Positions 1 to 11,768 of a DNA stretch of 64,000 nucleotides are shown piece after piece. The notes beneath the pieces were generated by a model. That model ran no database searches and was not told the DNA's origin. It was given only the letters and a program-made list of their open reading frames with translations. Source of the DNA: Reticulitermes speratus (Eukaryota; Arthropoda; Insecta; Blattodea; Rhinotermitidae). Where the stretch lies: NCBI GenBank assembly GCA_021186555.1, contig JAJKFL010000002.1, positions 10,291,001 through 10,355,000 of the forward strand, given 5' to 3'. The position numbers and the translations under genes are program-made. The number at the start of each line of letters is the position of its first letter. The first letter of the stretch is position 1.

Positions 1-319
1 TCTGTCGTATTTTTTATCCTTTTGTGTCACATCTCCAAATTTTAATTTTGTTCAAATGATCATATATAGGGCTGGATACAATTATATAATCTGCTGCTGA
101 ATTGAAATTTTTGTTAAAGTGGGTTTTGTTATGATGAAATTCAGTGTGTTCATGTAAATTTTGGTTGGGAGTTAAATGTTTCATTTGTTAACTATCTGTT
201 ATGTACAAGTTGTAAATTGTAGCAGCTAGTGATATTACTGAGTTTGGTTTCATTAGAACTTTCATTACTTTTACCCATGAGTGTAACTAATTAGTTAACT
301 AAATAACTAACTCACTCAC

Positions 320-1260
320 TCTGTGGAGCAGAGTCTTTCCTGAGAAGCAAACAGGTCCTCAGCTAGTCAAGAAATTCCCCGCATTTTATGGAACCTGAAG
401 GTTCATTACCACATTCACAAGCGCCCGCCATCTGTCCCTATCTTGAGCCAGATCAATCCAGTCCATACCTCTCCATCCCACTTCTTGAAGATCCAGTTTA
501 ATATTATCCTCCCATCTATGCCTAGGTCTTCAAAGTGGTTTCCTTCCCTCATGTCTCCCCACCAAAACCCTGTGTGCACTTCTCCTGTTCCCCATACATG
601 CCATATGCCCCACCCATCTCATTCATGATATGATCACCCAAATAATGTTTGGTGAGGAGTACATAGCTTGAAGTTCCTCATTATATATTCTTCTCCATTC
701 TCCTGTTACCTTGTCCCTGTTAGGCCCAAATATCTTCCTTAGCACCCTATTCTCCAACAACTTCCACCCATCTTCCTCCCTCAATATGAGAGACCAAGTT
801 TTACATCCATACAAAACAACAGGCAAAATAATTTTCTATATCTTAATCTTTATATTTTTGGAAGACAAGAGATTCTTCATCAAATGATAGCAAGCATTCC
901 CTGACTTCAGTCTTCCCTTGATTTCTGTGTGAATGGAATTTTGATTTGTTAGGTTGTTCCCAAATATTTGGACTGTTCCACCCTTTCAAAGATGTATTAC
1001 ATATCTTTATATTGTGATTTTGTCATTGCATTCTGGGCTTGAGACATGACCATATACTTAGTTTTCTCACTATTTACTTCTGGACCAGTCTCATTATTAG
1101 TGACTACTAAAGCTTCTGTGTTCCTTTTATAGCATGTATGTTTCCACCTAACATATTAACATCATCAGCATAAACCAGAAGCTGATGTGTACCATTTAAT
1201 TTCAAACCCTCATTCTTTACTCATGAGTGTGCTTATAGATTAAATCGCATGGTTCCACCT
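320..1260 (-). mobile_element. Non-LTR retrotransposon (LINE) 3' fragment
   Basis: The minus strand reads as the end of a LINE reverse transcriptase. A YADDV stretch, the RT catalytic motif, lies at 1158-1172. Further along, at about 826-623, comes VVLYGCKTWSLILREE, then FGPNRDKVTGEWRR and SSPNIIWVI, the typical C-terminal tail of insect LINEs of this group. The 3' end (toward 320) has the segment GTCCTCAGCTAGTCAAGAAA in + orientation, which recurs at 11380 and, inverted, at about 41030. Frames are broken by shifts and stops, so this is a dead copy lying in a LIG1 intron, antisense to the gene. Confidence 0.8.
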
Positions 1261-1488
1261 ATGAACAGAAGGTCCTGGGGTGACACATTGTCTCTTTCCT
1301 TCATGTGTATGGGAATAAGATATGTTTTCATGTAGAATTTTTATGTATCTCTGTAGAAAATTTCAGATACCATGCTTCAATGATTAATTAATTATGACTA
1401 TGAAATCTGAAAAGCTTAATAGAAGTTTTCAATAGGCACCAAATCATGATTTTATGTTGTGCTGGAAAACTAAATTGACTGAATGATA

Positions 1489-1625
1489 TTTGAGGTTCTC
1501 TCAGTGGTCAGTGTTAATATTAAGTCTTCTGGAATGTGACACCAAGTAGTCTGTTTGGTGGGTTCCTCAGAACAGGACAAATCTATGAAACAGCACAGTG
1601 TCACATCCCAGAAGGCTGTAATCCT
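1489..1625. repeat. R1-family short repeat
   Basis: Begins with ATTTGAGGTTCTCTCAGTGG and continues into TCTTCTGGAATGTGACACC and a closing CACATCCCAGAAGG. The same blocks recur at 3413-3705, 18675-18850, 24225-24440, 39205-39365 and 58940-59115. A fuller description is given with the copy at 3413. Confidence 0.6.
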
Positions 1626-2286
1626 AACTTTGCAGAAGTTTATTTTTTTAGATCTGTTATCTCACCAAATATCATGATTCAGTTGATCAATATTAGTGCT
1701 ATTTCTACCTCAGAAGTTTGCATGAGTGGAATGTTTGTTTTATCAATGGCAAGGAATTTAAGAATGCACAATAGTGTGGTCTCTAGTACATAACCCTGTC
1801 TTTCCTCATCAAATAATATGCTTTCTATAGCTACCACAGTTTGATGATTGGGCTAGTGCCGCTCCTACCTCACAAGTTCATGCATCTGCAGTGTTGCTAT
1901 TACTGATTGTATGAAATTAAAATAATGTGGTTTGGGGGTGGCCACCAGTTGCATAATGTTTGTACTCGTATTAAATTTTGCCAAAATCTGTCAGCAGTTA
2001 TTGAGTCAAACATGCAGGCAGACAGACATGCATTATGCAAAATAGGCTAAAAATGTGCATAATTTTCAGTTATATTAGTGGCAGATGCTATTTGAAGATT
2101 CCCTCAGTTTGTTGTCTTCTGGGTTTTGACATAATGAAGCCTTATAGGTGCTGTGTAGATAGATGCAATATGTACCATCAACACAGAGGTTAACTACCTA
2201 CTAGAGTACATGGTGTCATAACTCAAGTCACAATATGAATCTTCACTAACATGAAGCCTCAAAACGTATAACCTCATTTGTTTCAG

Positions 2287-2426
2287 GCCCTTGCTCTAGC
2301 ATGTGCTATGACACCTCCAGAGCAACTGTATCCCCCTGAAGTTATAAATGCAGCTGAGAAAATGTCACAAGATTCGTTTAAGGCTTACGTTGATGAACTA
2401 GCACTTATACTGAAGACAACTTACTG
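2287..2426 (+). CDS. LIG1: LIG1 exon a (first in window)
   Basis: The acceptor TTTCAG precedes 2287 and the donor GTAGGT follows 2426. It enters in phase 0 and leaves in phase 2. It encodes [20 protein letters not shown] and on to LKTTY, the end of the DNA-binding domain; the split codon TG|T gives Cys. Confidence 0.95.
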
Positions 2427-5400
2427 GTAGGTCCCAAAGCTTGTACATGTATGAGATCTGAACTTCTGTAAAAGTTAATTTGTTCCATACAAATTTTTAT
2501 ATTGCTTCCAGGGGAACTCAGACCTTGAAGTTTACTTGTGGAATGTGTTGCTCACTTAGGACTGTCACTTTAAGTGCAAGGTGGTTTAATTTTTGTTAAG
2601 AATTATTTCAGAAAAAATTTGTGATCACAGTGAAATACATTTGTATGTTATATGAATTCCTGCAGTACACATCAGCATCTGACAGAGTTGTCAGTAATAT
2701 AGTACACATGATTTCCAATGTCATGGCCGAGTGGGTTGCACTGCTTTGTATTTGAGGTGTCCCAGGTTCATATCTAGGCCTGGAGATTGGATGTTCCAAT
2801 TGTGGTTTTCCTCAGTCCCTTCAAGTAAATCCTGGAATAGGATTGATTTCCCTCCTGGACATATACAAAACGTTAGCACTCTTTATTTGATGTTGCACAT
2901 CTTCCATGCGACAGTTTAATACACACAAATCTACCACCAATTCATTGCACAATGTTTTATATTTATTATACAAAGCTCCTACATGTTTCGGCCATATATC
3001 CTGGCCATCTTCAAGGAAGTACAAGTTTGGTTGAAGTGTACAGCTGTACACATTGACCAAACTTGTAACTCCTTGAAGATGGCGAGGATATATAGCTGAA
3101 ACATGTAAGAGCTTTGTATAATAAATAAAACATTGTGCAACTGGTTGGTGGTAAATTTGTCTGTCTTAGCACTCTTTCTTTGTTCACAGGATATTACAGG
3201 ATAACTTTCCATCGGAAGGGACTGCTATGACCCTTACCTGTTTGTCAATCAAAATCACCCTCTATTTGACACTCTAATGCTGATAGAGTTGATGTATTGC
3301 CACAGTTTAACCTGAAAAAAATCCTGGAGCACTGACCTGTAGCAACAGTGATCTTGTCCAACATTTTACCCTATTTTGCTTCATGACCTATGCCATTGTA
3401 CCATAATTATGAGATGTCAAATTCTCACAGTGGTGGGATGTGATACCATGCAGTTTGGATGATAGATACTAGTGTTTTGGAGGAACATACTGCCCCCAAT
3501 TTCAGGGTGGAAGAAACAAAGATAGAGGCAGCAGATTCCTCTGAAGTAGAACCTATCTACAAAACTACATAGCATCCCATGGTGGAAGACCATAGTCTTG
3601 ATTGTATTTTCTTGTTTTCTGAAGGTGGAGTCAGCAGGTTCTTTCAAAATATTGGTACCCACCTGTCACACTGTACAGTGTCACATCTCAGAAGTCTGTG
3701 TGATCTGAAAGTAATGATGTTTGTTTTTATTTGTTTTAGTGAATGTCCAAATTATGACAGAATAATTCCAGTATTGTTGGAGAAAGGAATCAGAGCCCTT
3801 CCCAATCACTGCCACCTCACTCCTGGAATTCCTCTGAAACCAATGTTAGCACATCCCACTAAAGGTGTGCAAGAGGTGTTACATCGATTTGAGAATCTCA
3901 GGTTCACCTGTGAATGGAAATATGATGGTGAACGTGCACAAGTAAGGCTGACAGTTTAGTGATTAACTGTTTACATTAAGACATTATTCAGAAGTGTTTC
4001 ATTATCTATAAAACACTTCTTTGCAGCAGTTGCTGATTAGATAACAGATTTGTGTTATGATGAACACCTTCATATAAAAGGAAGTCCTTGGTTCCAACAG
4101 TATGTAAAGAACTATTGTTTTGGATTCATGAACAAGTAGAGCACTAGTAGCCTATCTTTGTACCATTGTACAGTACAAATGATATTCTGGTCATATAATT
4201 ATCAGCAGCACGTCAAGTTGTTTATTCACAAGAAGCAGATGTACCTGTTTGTTGCCTGGGATAAGGCTGATTTTCTTGTCAGTGCCACTGTGTTAGCTAA
4301 AACTAAAGAAGGAATAATGCCCAAGTTAGTGTGTTAGGGAAGGTAAGAAACAGGAAACTGATAGGAAAGGTACATTATATGTGTGTGTGTTTATATATGT
4401 AAAACTGAATCCTTGTGTGTGGTGCAGAGGTCAGAGAGGCATCATGATCAGCCACTTTAAACAGCAATTAAAAGTTATGCATGAGGAATATGAAATAATT
4501 TAAAGATAAAAGGGCTACATCTGCTGTCCATGGGCATGGAATCTGTAACACAGTTCCACTTCTCTGTTTCCCAGGGGTGCAGGAACTAAATCCCAAAATC
4601 CATGTCCTTTCTATTCCTACTCATCCAGACATACAGTACATACTGTAAGAGAGACAGGAAAAACCATAATAATGTTCAGCACAAAGCTTTGAGTTGAGAT
4701 AAAGCAAAAAGCTAGTAAAGTAACTAGTTATGAAATAGTGTCTTCTTATTAGTTCTTGGGCACAGAATTGTTTTATGAACACACTGTGTGTGATCAGTTA
4801 CAGAAAACTCTCGTTAGGCACTTTCATTAATGACACAATGGTCGTAAATTGTTCTGCTATACTAACAGTGTTATTGCCTAAGCATATATCAGTTAAATCA
4901 TTGTTAGTTGTAACAAACCTCTGAACTGTACTCTTTGATCTAAATAACATTTTATGTTGTATTTGTGTTTTTAGAGTAAGTAATGTCTTTTTGTTTTAAT
5001 ATAAATGACAGATGTGAGGCCCTATTAGTGTTTTATACCTTATCCCAGTTTCAACAAGTCACTGTCCTAGTGTACTATAGCCTCAGGATAAGGATGTGTC
5101 AGGCAACAAGGCCCAAAATCTTGTATGTTCCAGCTTCTTGTGATGAGAATAACAGTACCACAATACTACACATTTCAGATACACCTTTCAGAAGATGGGG
5201 CCATCAGAATCTACAGTCGTAATCAAGAAGACAACACCAGCAAGTATCCAGACATTATTGGGCGATTTCATAAGGCACTGGGTGAGGGTGTCACTTCATG
5301 CATCCTGGACTGTGAAGCTGTGGCATGGGACAAGGACAATCAGAAAATCTTGCCATTCCAGGTCCTTAGCACACGTAAAAGAAAGGTGAGTATGTTATTT

Positions 5401-7196
5401 TAATATTACAGCAAGCTTAGTTTCTGAGTGAAACAAAGAGTGCAAAGATGTACCCTGAAACTAGGGTATAGCAGACCCTCCTTGTTCATGGGTTTACATA
5501 TTGCGATTTTGCGTATCTGTGGAAGAATTATTATGGAAACCCTTGTGCATTGCAGGATAGGTCTTGCTTGCAGTGATGTGGAGTAGTACCTGCTTGTTAC
5601 ATTCAGAGACCAGATGTGGCCACCAGGGCAACATTCTCATCAGTTATTTTCCCATAGCCAGAAAAATAAGCCTCTGGCATAAGTGTGTCTCCTTTCCTGA
5701 GGACATATATTCCCCAGAGGGAGACAGAAGAGGGCCAGATCTGACGTTGGAATATGTACCTAGAATTTGGAGTCCTCCTGCACTCAGATTACCACTGTCA
5801 CAGAAGTTCTTTGAACTCTCTTGCATGGGTTGCCTAACATTCATTTTGTACTGCTACTGAGATTTTTTAAAGGATTCACAATGAGAGAGCACATTAGTCC
5901 TCATAACCTTATTCAGTAAGTCTCCTCCCAACAGAGCCTCTAATCCCACAGTAGCTAGAAAAATTTGTGTCACCCTCACAAGCCTTGCATGCTTGGGGAA
6001 GGCTATGTACAACAGTGGGATATTGCCCTGTGTCCCAAGGACACCATTCATGACACTGAACACTTTGTGCACCTCCAGTCTGCTGCTTCTCAGAACTGAT
6101 GTGAGGAGGTGAGTGAGTCAACTTGGCCCACTTCAAAGTACCTTGCTGCCTGATCTTTAGGGTAGAAGCTCAAATCTCATAAGTGATTGAAGGTTTTTGC
6201 CTCATTTGTTTTCAAATTGTATTTTCTGTGCTTATAAATGTTCACTTTAATGTTCTATCCTGTCTCATTTTCAGGATGCAAGTGAAGCAGAAATAAAAGT
6301 ACAAGTTTGTGTTTTCATGTTTGACCTGTTGTATTTAAATGGGAAAGCATTTGTACGAGAGCCTTTGATCCAAAGACGCAGCCTGCTTCGTGAAAACTTT
6401 CGTGAAGTAGAAGGGGAATTTAAGTTTGCTGTGAGTATTGATCCCTCAACCATGGAAGAAGTACAAGTCTTCTTGGAAGAATCTGTGAAAGGTAACTTTT
6501 TAATTTCCATACAACTGCATTAGCAAAAAAATGCCTTTCATATCTTCAGTTGGATGTCTCCTGACATCCTGTACAGCTCCACTGTAAGCAACCTTGTGGC
6601 ACTAAATTTACAAATTTGCCACCCCCTTATGATCACACCATTGTATATCGTTGCTGTTTACATTCTTACATGTCCCTTATAGCAGTCCATATGTAAGAAG
6701 AGCAGATGACAGGAATTTTATATTTTCTCATTACAAAGTATGATCTTTTTAAAATGTTTGTGCCAGTTACTTTGTACCTGGTATGGGTGTGGTAGGAAAT
6801 AAGTTACAAAAGCCATGTAAAGTACAGTTCAGAACATTTATTTACTTCTAGTTAATTGTCCTGAAAACTGTCAGACTTAGGGAGCAAGTGTGTTGAGCTT
6901 CAAATGTGTTTCATCTTTCTCATTAACTTTTCACTGTGATAAATATTCTTAAAATTTGTGGAGTATATATATACTGTATTACTACATGTAGCTGAATGGA
7001 ATGGTTAGAAGGACGAGTGTGATGAGGGCAGTGACTAAATATGTCATGTCAAGGATTTAAAAATCTGTTGTTTGCTCTTCATACTAACTACTGTTATGTC
7101 CACTGAAAATGTAATGGACGGTTGTTCATTTGTTATTATATAAAGTTTAAATTTGACATTGTTTAAATGCTAGCACAAATCTGACCACATCAGCAA

Positions 7197-7242
<46 letters not shown>

Positions 7243-10200
7243 TTTTTTTTTTTTAGCAGTCTAAGCATATTCTGCCTGCTGGCTCTGATGTTGTAATGCA
7301 TGTGCAGATTTAGTCTCTTGGAAAAAATAATTTATTTTGTATCTCCATCTGTTACTATCTTTGCTTTATCCTTTTCATAACTTTGTCTTATTCGCTTCTT
7401 TTTTACTGTATTTCTTTCCTAACCCTTTTATTTGTCTGCCCTGTTGTCATTCCTTGCACCTTCCTTTCTCCCTCCCACATTAAAACGTTAGTAGTAAATA
7501 TTGCTGACCATTTGATGATTAATGCCATCTGCCAGACACAGAGTAAGTATTGTTCACTGTGATTGCTATGTATACAACCACAACATTGGCTCTGTGGCTC
7601 TCATGTTACACAAGTGCATACAGAGATCATGCACACATCACACTGGATTTGATGAATAGATGTGCTCTAATTTGTGGATTGGTAGGGAACTGTGAGGGTC
7701 TGATGGTGAAGACGATGGAAGAAGATGCAACTTATGAAATTGCCAAGAGATCACGAAACTGGCTGAAGCTGAAGAAGGATTACCTTGAAGGCATTGGAGA
7801 TACGCTGGATGTGGTGGTATTGGGCGGTTACTTGGGTCGGGGCAAGCGTACAGGGACATATGGAGGATTCCTATTGGCTTGTTATGATCGAGACAATGAA
7901 GAGTACCAAAGTCTGTGCAAGGTGAGTGCGTAAAACACTTAACAGCGTAACTAAAAAGTTCAGGGAAGTAAATATTGTCAGACTTAATGTATTTACAGCA
8001 TGGAACAAAAATGTAATTTATGTGTTATTTCTGTTGTAGATGCTTGGGCTGTTGTTTCGTCTTTCCTTGTATTCCAGTAGTTGTGAGTGAAGAGTGGCAT
8101 TTAATTTTAATATTTGGCCAGAGTTTTTGGTAGTTAATGTCTATCCATTTGAAACAGCTAATCTCTAGTGAACTCTTTCTAGTGCACCTAGCTGAGTTGT
8201 TTCCTCTCCAGATTTGCACATGAGGACAAACATTCAGTTTCCAAAACATTGTGTTCTGTTTGAAATAGTGGATGATGGAAAAAGTCCAGACATACATTCA
8301 TTCTGAAAAGTCTCTGTCTTGTCTGTGCTAAAAATGGAACCCCATATCACTGACAGCCATTATCACCCATGTTACATCAGTATCATAACATTAAATTGTA
8401 CTTTCAGATTGGCACGGGATTTAGTGATGAAGATCTACAGAAACACACGACGTTCTTCAAGCAACACGTGATACCACAGCCACGGCCATACTATCGATAT
8501 GACAGTCAACATGAACCAGACCATTGGTTTGATGCAGTCCAAGTTTGGGAGATAAAATGTGCTGACTTGTCACTTTCACCTGTCCACCGTGCTGCTATAG
8601 GAATTGTAAGCATAATATCTTCTCATCCATATGTGTGTGTGTGTGTATGCACTAGCACTTGCCATTCTCTTATTATGTACATTAGCAGTCATAATTGGTA
8701 GTAGTTATGAATCAGAGCACAAAGTGGCAGCAGTAAATGACAGTGGAATGTATGCTGAGTCAGTATTGCAGTCTCCACACGACAAAACTTCTTAGCATAC
8801 CTCTAGATCGCAGCACCACATAGTGCATATCCTTATTCTGTCAAGTTTTGTACCTTGCTATAAATGCAGCTTCTTTTACAGAACTGTTCTCAAGTTCATA
8901 GCATGCATATTTACTGAAACTGTGATTTTTAAGTTTCAGTCAAGAGCTGCATTGCATGACAGTGAACCACAATAAAGTAAACATTATGTGTGAGATGAAA
9001 AGCATTGGTTTACCTATCCCAAACAGGATATTTTGTACAGAGGTAATTTTTCTTAGTGTTGAATAATCTCTGTAATCATGGCTTTCATATACTTTTAGGT
9101 GGATCCAGTGAAAGGTATCTCATTACGATTTCCCCGATTTCTCAGGATTCGTGATGATAAAACAGTTGAAGATGCTACCACAGCCTCACAGGTCAGTGGA
9201 TTGATTTTTTCATGACTAATTATGCCTTACATTTATATACATACACATTTTCCTTTGGTCACTGACTTCATGTGTGATACCTTGGTTTTGTGAGTTCTCT
9301 CCACCATTTGAGTCAGCAAGTTTTATAACTTTTTATTATATTTCAACATCAGACAGTGGACAAACTGCATAAAATAGGCAATTCCAAGTAAGAAACTTTC
9401 TGAGGTTTTAATTACTAGGATTACCTAGGATTCTGTAATGCATTCCATTTAGGGAAATACACTGGTGTACAGACAACGTAAATGGTATCATAGTGAGAAT
9501 ATGTATCATTTTAATTATCAGTATGATGCACAGCCTTTCTTGAACACTGATGGTTGCTCTTATGGTGAACAAACATCACTTTCTGGAAATCAAAGGTACA
9601 TTACTTTGTTCACAAAAACAAGCCATTGGGCTCTATTACACACCATTTGAACTCATTATGCACTAACACCCAATTAGTCTTAGTATATATACATTTCACT
9701 ATACAGTAATCCCATATCTATTCCTAGATCGCATCCTTCTGTTACTTCTTGTCTGTTTGGTGCAGATACTCTCTTCTGCACACTGTTCTCAATTTCCTTA
9801 GTTTATGATCCTCCCTTATGTGAGAGACCAAGTTTCATACCCATTACTAACTGCAAGGAGCAGAGTCTTTTTGTGAGGTGGCAGTGACACTGTCGTCACT
9901 TATGTTCCTGAAGTAATGTGTGGTAATACATTTTGAAAAATATATGCACGTATTGCTACGGTCATATTTTTTGTACACTGTAAAATAATCATGTGGTGGG
10001 TGTGCAGAAATTCCGATTAGATTTTTGGTTCATATTAGTAACTTAAACATTTGAGCCAGAAACATTTGGGCTTGGCACATGGAATTTGGTATGCAGATAA
10101 ATCGTAAACATACCTACGTGTTACGTATGTTATGTATGATCCTTGTCTTATAAGTCAACAACATACAAACATGGCAATAATGTGAAACACTGAGATTAAA

Positions 10201-11057
10201 TGCAACTTTCAAGTATACAGAATCTGTACTTAAATAAATTCTTCACAAAAATAAAATAATGGTACTGATAATAATAGTAATACATCTGTTGGACAAAAAG
10301 TAGGCTTTATGAGTTATGCTTTGAATTCCTTCCTATAAATAGGTACAGTAATAGATCCCTTGTACTCCTGTGGCAAGTGTTTGTTATTCCAAATAGAAAT
10401 AATAGGTGAGATTTGATATTTCCATGTTCAAGATATAAGAGTTTCACCCTGAAGATAAGGTGGAACATTTCCCAAAAAGCTCAGTACCTATCTATGAAAC
10501 TACATGGCATCATATCCCAGAAGACAGTAATCGTCACAGAATTAATAAGTTCGTGGCTCTCTGAACAGACTGTTATACCTCCTACTTGGATCATGGCTAC
10601 CATGATTTGATCAGTAGGTGGCAGTTTATATCTTGTAAGCTTTTCGATGGTTAAAACACTAGACTCAGATACTAATGGCTCAGCTGTGTTTTTTTCTGCC
10701 TACATGACATTGTTAACCCCATATGCTTTCAATAGCTGACAGAAGTAATTCTTCTGTGTATTGAAAATAATGTAGGATTCTGCAAGCAGATCACTGTTCT
10801 CATCAAGTTAGTTACAGGTTAGTAGCCTTTCTTAAATGCATTTATGCACCTATGTAAGGCTCTAGTGTTTTTATTCTGTTTCAGCTGTGGGCATAATATT
10901 CAAATCGTTCAGGTAATGTAGCAGCACTGATCTACACCAATCCTTAACATTAATTTCAGTTATATTGTGTGTTCAGGTGGCTGAACTGTATGGAAGCCAA
11001 GAGCAGATCAAGAACCAGCAGGGTGCCAGCAAAGTTACTGAAGAGGACTTCTATTAG
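2287..11057 (+). CDS. LIG1: DNA ligase I (ATP-dependent), C-terminal 457 residues, 8 exons
   Basis: Joins DNA nicks using ATP, chiefly sealing Okazaki fragments and finishing long-patch excision repair in the nucleus. Coding exons: 2287-2426, 3740-3941, 5179-5385, 6275-6491, 7686-7921, 8408-8605, 9099-9191, 10977-11057; all introns are GT...AG and phases join without a break. The product runs from the end of the DNA-binding domain ([18 protein letters not shown]) through the nucleotidyltransferase domain to the OB fold. Ligase motifs are intact: KYDGERAQ (motif I; the lysine becomes adenylated, about residue 107 of this part), [10 protein letters not shown] (III), CEGLMVKT (IV), WLKLKKDYL (V) and RFPRF in the OB domain. 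The C-terminus ends ...TEEDFY. The length matches the same segment of animal LIG1 (about 919 residues in human). The N-terminal PCNA-binding and regulatory part lies before the window. Ligase III and IV are excluded by the [11 protein letters not shown] and RNQEDN context. Confidence 0.97.
2925..3160. repeat. Fold-back element F1 with hammerhead-like module in both arms
   Basis: An imperfect inverted repeat with arms of about 100 bp. The left arm starts ACAAATCTACCACCAA and the right arm ends TTGGTGGTAAATTTGT. Subterminal CCAATTCATTGCAC resembles the CCAACWAAATGCAC box of other fold-backs. The minus strand at about 2976-3020 reads TTGAAGA-T-GGCCA...TGGCC-GAAACATGTA-GGAG, with TTCC before the core able to pair with GGAG. 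The + strand at about 3070-3112 is the degraded partner. Core position 3 (normally C) is T in both arms. Confidence 0.75.
3413..3705. repeat. R1-family palindromic repeat next to LIG1 exon b
   Basis: Two inverted halves: the left reads GGATGTGATACCATGCAGTT..., the right ends TTGGTACCCACCTGTCACAC...GTGTCACATCTCAGAAGTCT. The inner part of each half carries a hammerhead-like string (minus strand CACCCTGAAATTGGGGG...CCTCCAAAACACTAGTATC; plus strand TCTGAAGGTGGAG...TTCAAAATATTGGTACC). It ends about 35 bp before LIG1 exon b. Related copies or parts lie at 1489, 10425, 14265, 14510, 16380, 18675, 20165, 24225, 38430, 39205 and 58940. Confidence 0.7.
3740..3941 (+). CDS. LIG1: LIG1 exon b (active-site lysine)
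   Basis: Acceptor TTTTAG before 3740, donor GTAAGG after 3941. It encodes [19 protein letters not shown], then [14 protein letters not shown] and ends with the motif I string KYDGERAQ. It leaves in phase 0. Confidence 0.96.
3942..5178. other. LIG1: LIG1 intron
   Basis: A+T-rich intron with a short GT run near 4380-4392. I see no coding signal and no recognisable repeat family. Confidence 0.6.
5179..5385 (+). CDS. LIG1: LIG1 exon c
   Basis: Acceptor TTTCAG, donor GTGAGT, phase 0 to 0, 69 codons. It encodes [19 protein letters not shown], then [14 protein letters not shown] and ends QVLSTRKRK, all strongly conserved in the adenylation domain. Confidence 0.96.
5386..6274. other. LIG1: LIG1 intron
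   Basis: Open frames of 60-100 codons occur on both strands between about 5564 and 6136. None resembles a known protein and none is flanked by compatible splice sites. Its slightly higher GC suggests an old repeat I cannot name. Confidence 0.45.
6275..6491 (+). CDS. LIG1: LIG1 exon d (motif III)
   Basis: Acceptor TTTCAG, donor GTAACT, phase 0 to 1. It encodes [13 protein letters not shown], then [18 protein letters not shown] (motif III) and ends with FLEESVK. Confidence 0.96.
6492..7685. other. LIG1: LIG1 intron with microsatellite
   Basis: Contains (ATT)n, (AT)n and poly-T at 7198-7254. The rest is A+T-rich with nothing recognised. Confidence 0.6.
7198..7254. repeat. Compound microsatellite (ATT)n(AT)n(T)n
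   Basis: Perfect short tandem repeat tracts in a LIG1 intron. Confidence 0.95.
7686..7921 (+). CDS. LIG1: LIG1 exon e (motifs IV and V)
   Basis: Acceptor GGTAG, donor GTGAGT, phase 1 to 0. It encodes [19 protein letters not shown], then [14 protein letters not shown] and [16 protein letters not shown], that is motifs IV and V and the start of the OB domain. Confidence 0.96.
8408..8605 (+). CDS. LIG1: LIG1 exon f
   Basis: Acceptor TTTCAG, donor GTAAGC, 66 codons, phase 0 to 0. It encodes [17 protein letters not shown], then [20 protein letters not shown], part of the OB-fold domain. A (GT)n run follows in the intron at about 8632-8648. Confidence 0.96.
9099..9191 (+). CDS. LIG1: LIG1 exon g
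   Basis: Acceptor TTTTAG, donor GTCAGT, 31 codons, phase 0 to 0. It encodes [20 protein letters not shown] and ends with EDATTASQ. Confidence 0.96.
9710..9870 (-). mobile_element. LINE fragment
   Basis: Antisense of the segment at 9810-9845 reads GYETWSLT, as in the YGCKTWSL box of the LINE at 320-1260. It is followed toward the 3' end by the terminal string AGCAGAGTCTTT shared with the other LINE copies. Internally deleted. Confidence 0.55.
10425..10530 (+). repeat. R1-family repeat fragment
   Basis: Reads CACCCTGAAGATAAGGTGG...CCTATCTATGAAACTACATGGCATCATATCCCAGAAGACAG. This is the right half of the R1 palindrome, including its CTGAAGA core (about 10447). Confidence 0.65.
10977..11057 (+). 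CDS. LIG1: LIG1 terminal exon
   Basis: Acceptor TTCAG before 10977. It encodes [15 protein letters not shown], then TEEDFY and the stop TAG at 11055-11057. The end is typical of LIG1. Confidence 0.95.
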   Translation: MAELYGSQEQIKNQQGASKVTEEDFY

Positions 11058-11339
11058 GGGGACTGCACACCTTCTGATTTTGCTCTGCAGTTTGTACAAG
11101 TTTCTGCACTTTAAACATTATGATTTTTTTCTAAAGAAACAGACATGTTTTCTGGGTTTGAAGGCATCATGAAAATCTCATGTGATAGAAGGAAAAAGTT
11201 TTGCATTTTCCTCCATATCTTCATCTCTCATATATACCAATACATTGAGTTTCTGGGGAAAAGCTTTTCCAACTAAATGGGGTTATGCAAAATCACATCT
11301 TTGAACTAGTGTTCTTCTTATAAGACTTCATGTTGAATA

Positions 11340-11490
11340 ACACTCCATGAAGCAGAGTCCTTCAGAAGAACCTGTTAGTTCCTCAGCTAGTCAAGAAACT
11401 CCTCCAATTTTATGGACCATAATGGTTCATTACCTTGTTTTCATGAGCCCACCACTTGTCCCAGTACCCAGTATCAAACTGATTTATAAA
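11340..11490 (-). mobile_element. LINE 3' end fragment
   Basis: Has the strings AGCAGAGTCCTT, CCTCAGCTAGTCAAGAAACT and ATTTTATGG...GGTTCATTACC, matching the 3' end of the LINE at 320-480 in the same (minus) orientation. Confidence 0.7.
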
Positions 11491-11762
11491 ATAATTAATG
11501 ACATGAGTAAACACTGAAATGGCCTGTGTGCGGAATCAGAGTGACTCTGATGCTACAAATGGCAGGGTTTCAGTATGTGGTGTCATCAGATATTATGGTT
11601 GTGCTGTAGTGGTTTCAAGTGAATGAAAATGTTAATTGCTGCTTCAGTAGCAGTCACACTAAGTAAAGGTGTGAATTCTGGAAGGTTGAAAATTGGGTGA
11701 AAGCAGCACCGCTGTTTTGTAAGAAACACTAATTACCAAGAGAACAAAGAAAGTAAGCCAAG

Positions 11763-11768
11763 AATAAA
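11763..11768 (+). terminator. Possible LIG1 poly(A) signal
   Basis: AATAAA about 700 bp after the LIG1 stop; I saw none closer. A LINE 3' end lies between stop and signal, so the assignment is weak. Confidence 0.3.

Larger units (their letters stand above)
1..2286. other. LIG1: LIG1 intron, partial (5' end outside window)
   Basis: No ligase exon is recognisable before position 2287, where a splice acceptor opens in phase 0. This stretch is therefore the 3' part of an intron. It holds a LINE fragment on the minus strand (about 320-1260) and a copy of the short palindromic repeat R1 (about 1489-1625). The remainder (1-320, 1260-1489, 1625-2286) is A+T-rich with nothing I can recognise. Confidence 0.6.
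9192..10976. other. LIG1: Last LIG1 intron, with LINE and R1 fragments
   Basis: Holds a LINE remnant (about 9710-9870, minus) and an R1 fragment (10425-10530). The remaining A+T-rich sequence shows nothing else. Confidence 0.6.

Noticed and set aside
5564-6136. Several 65-98-codon frames in a LIG1 intron
   Set aside because: Overlapping frames on both strands, no family resemblance, no compatible splice sites.
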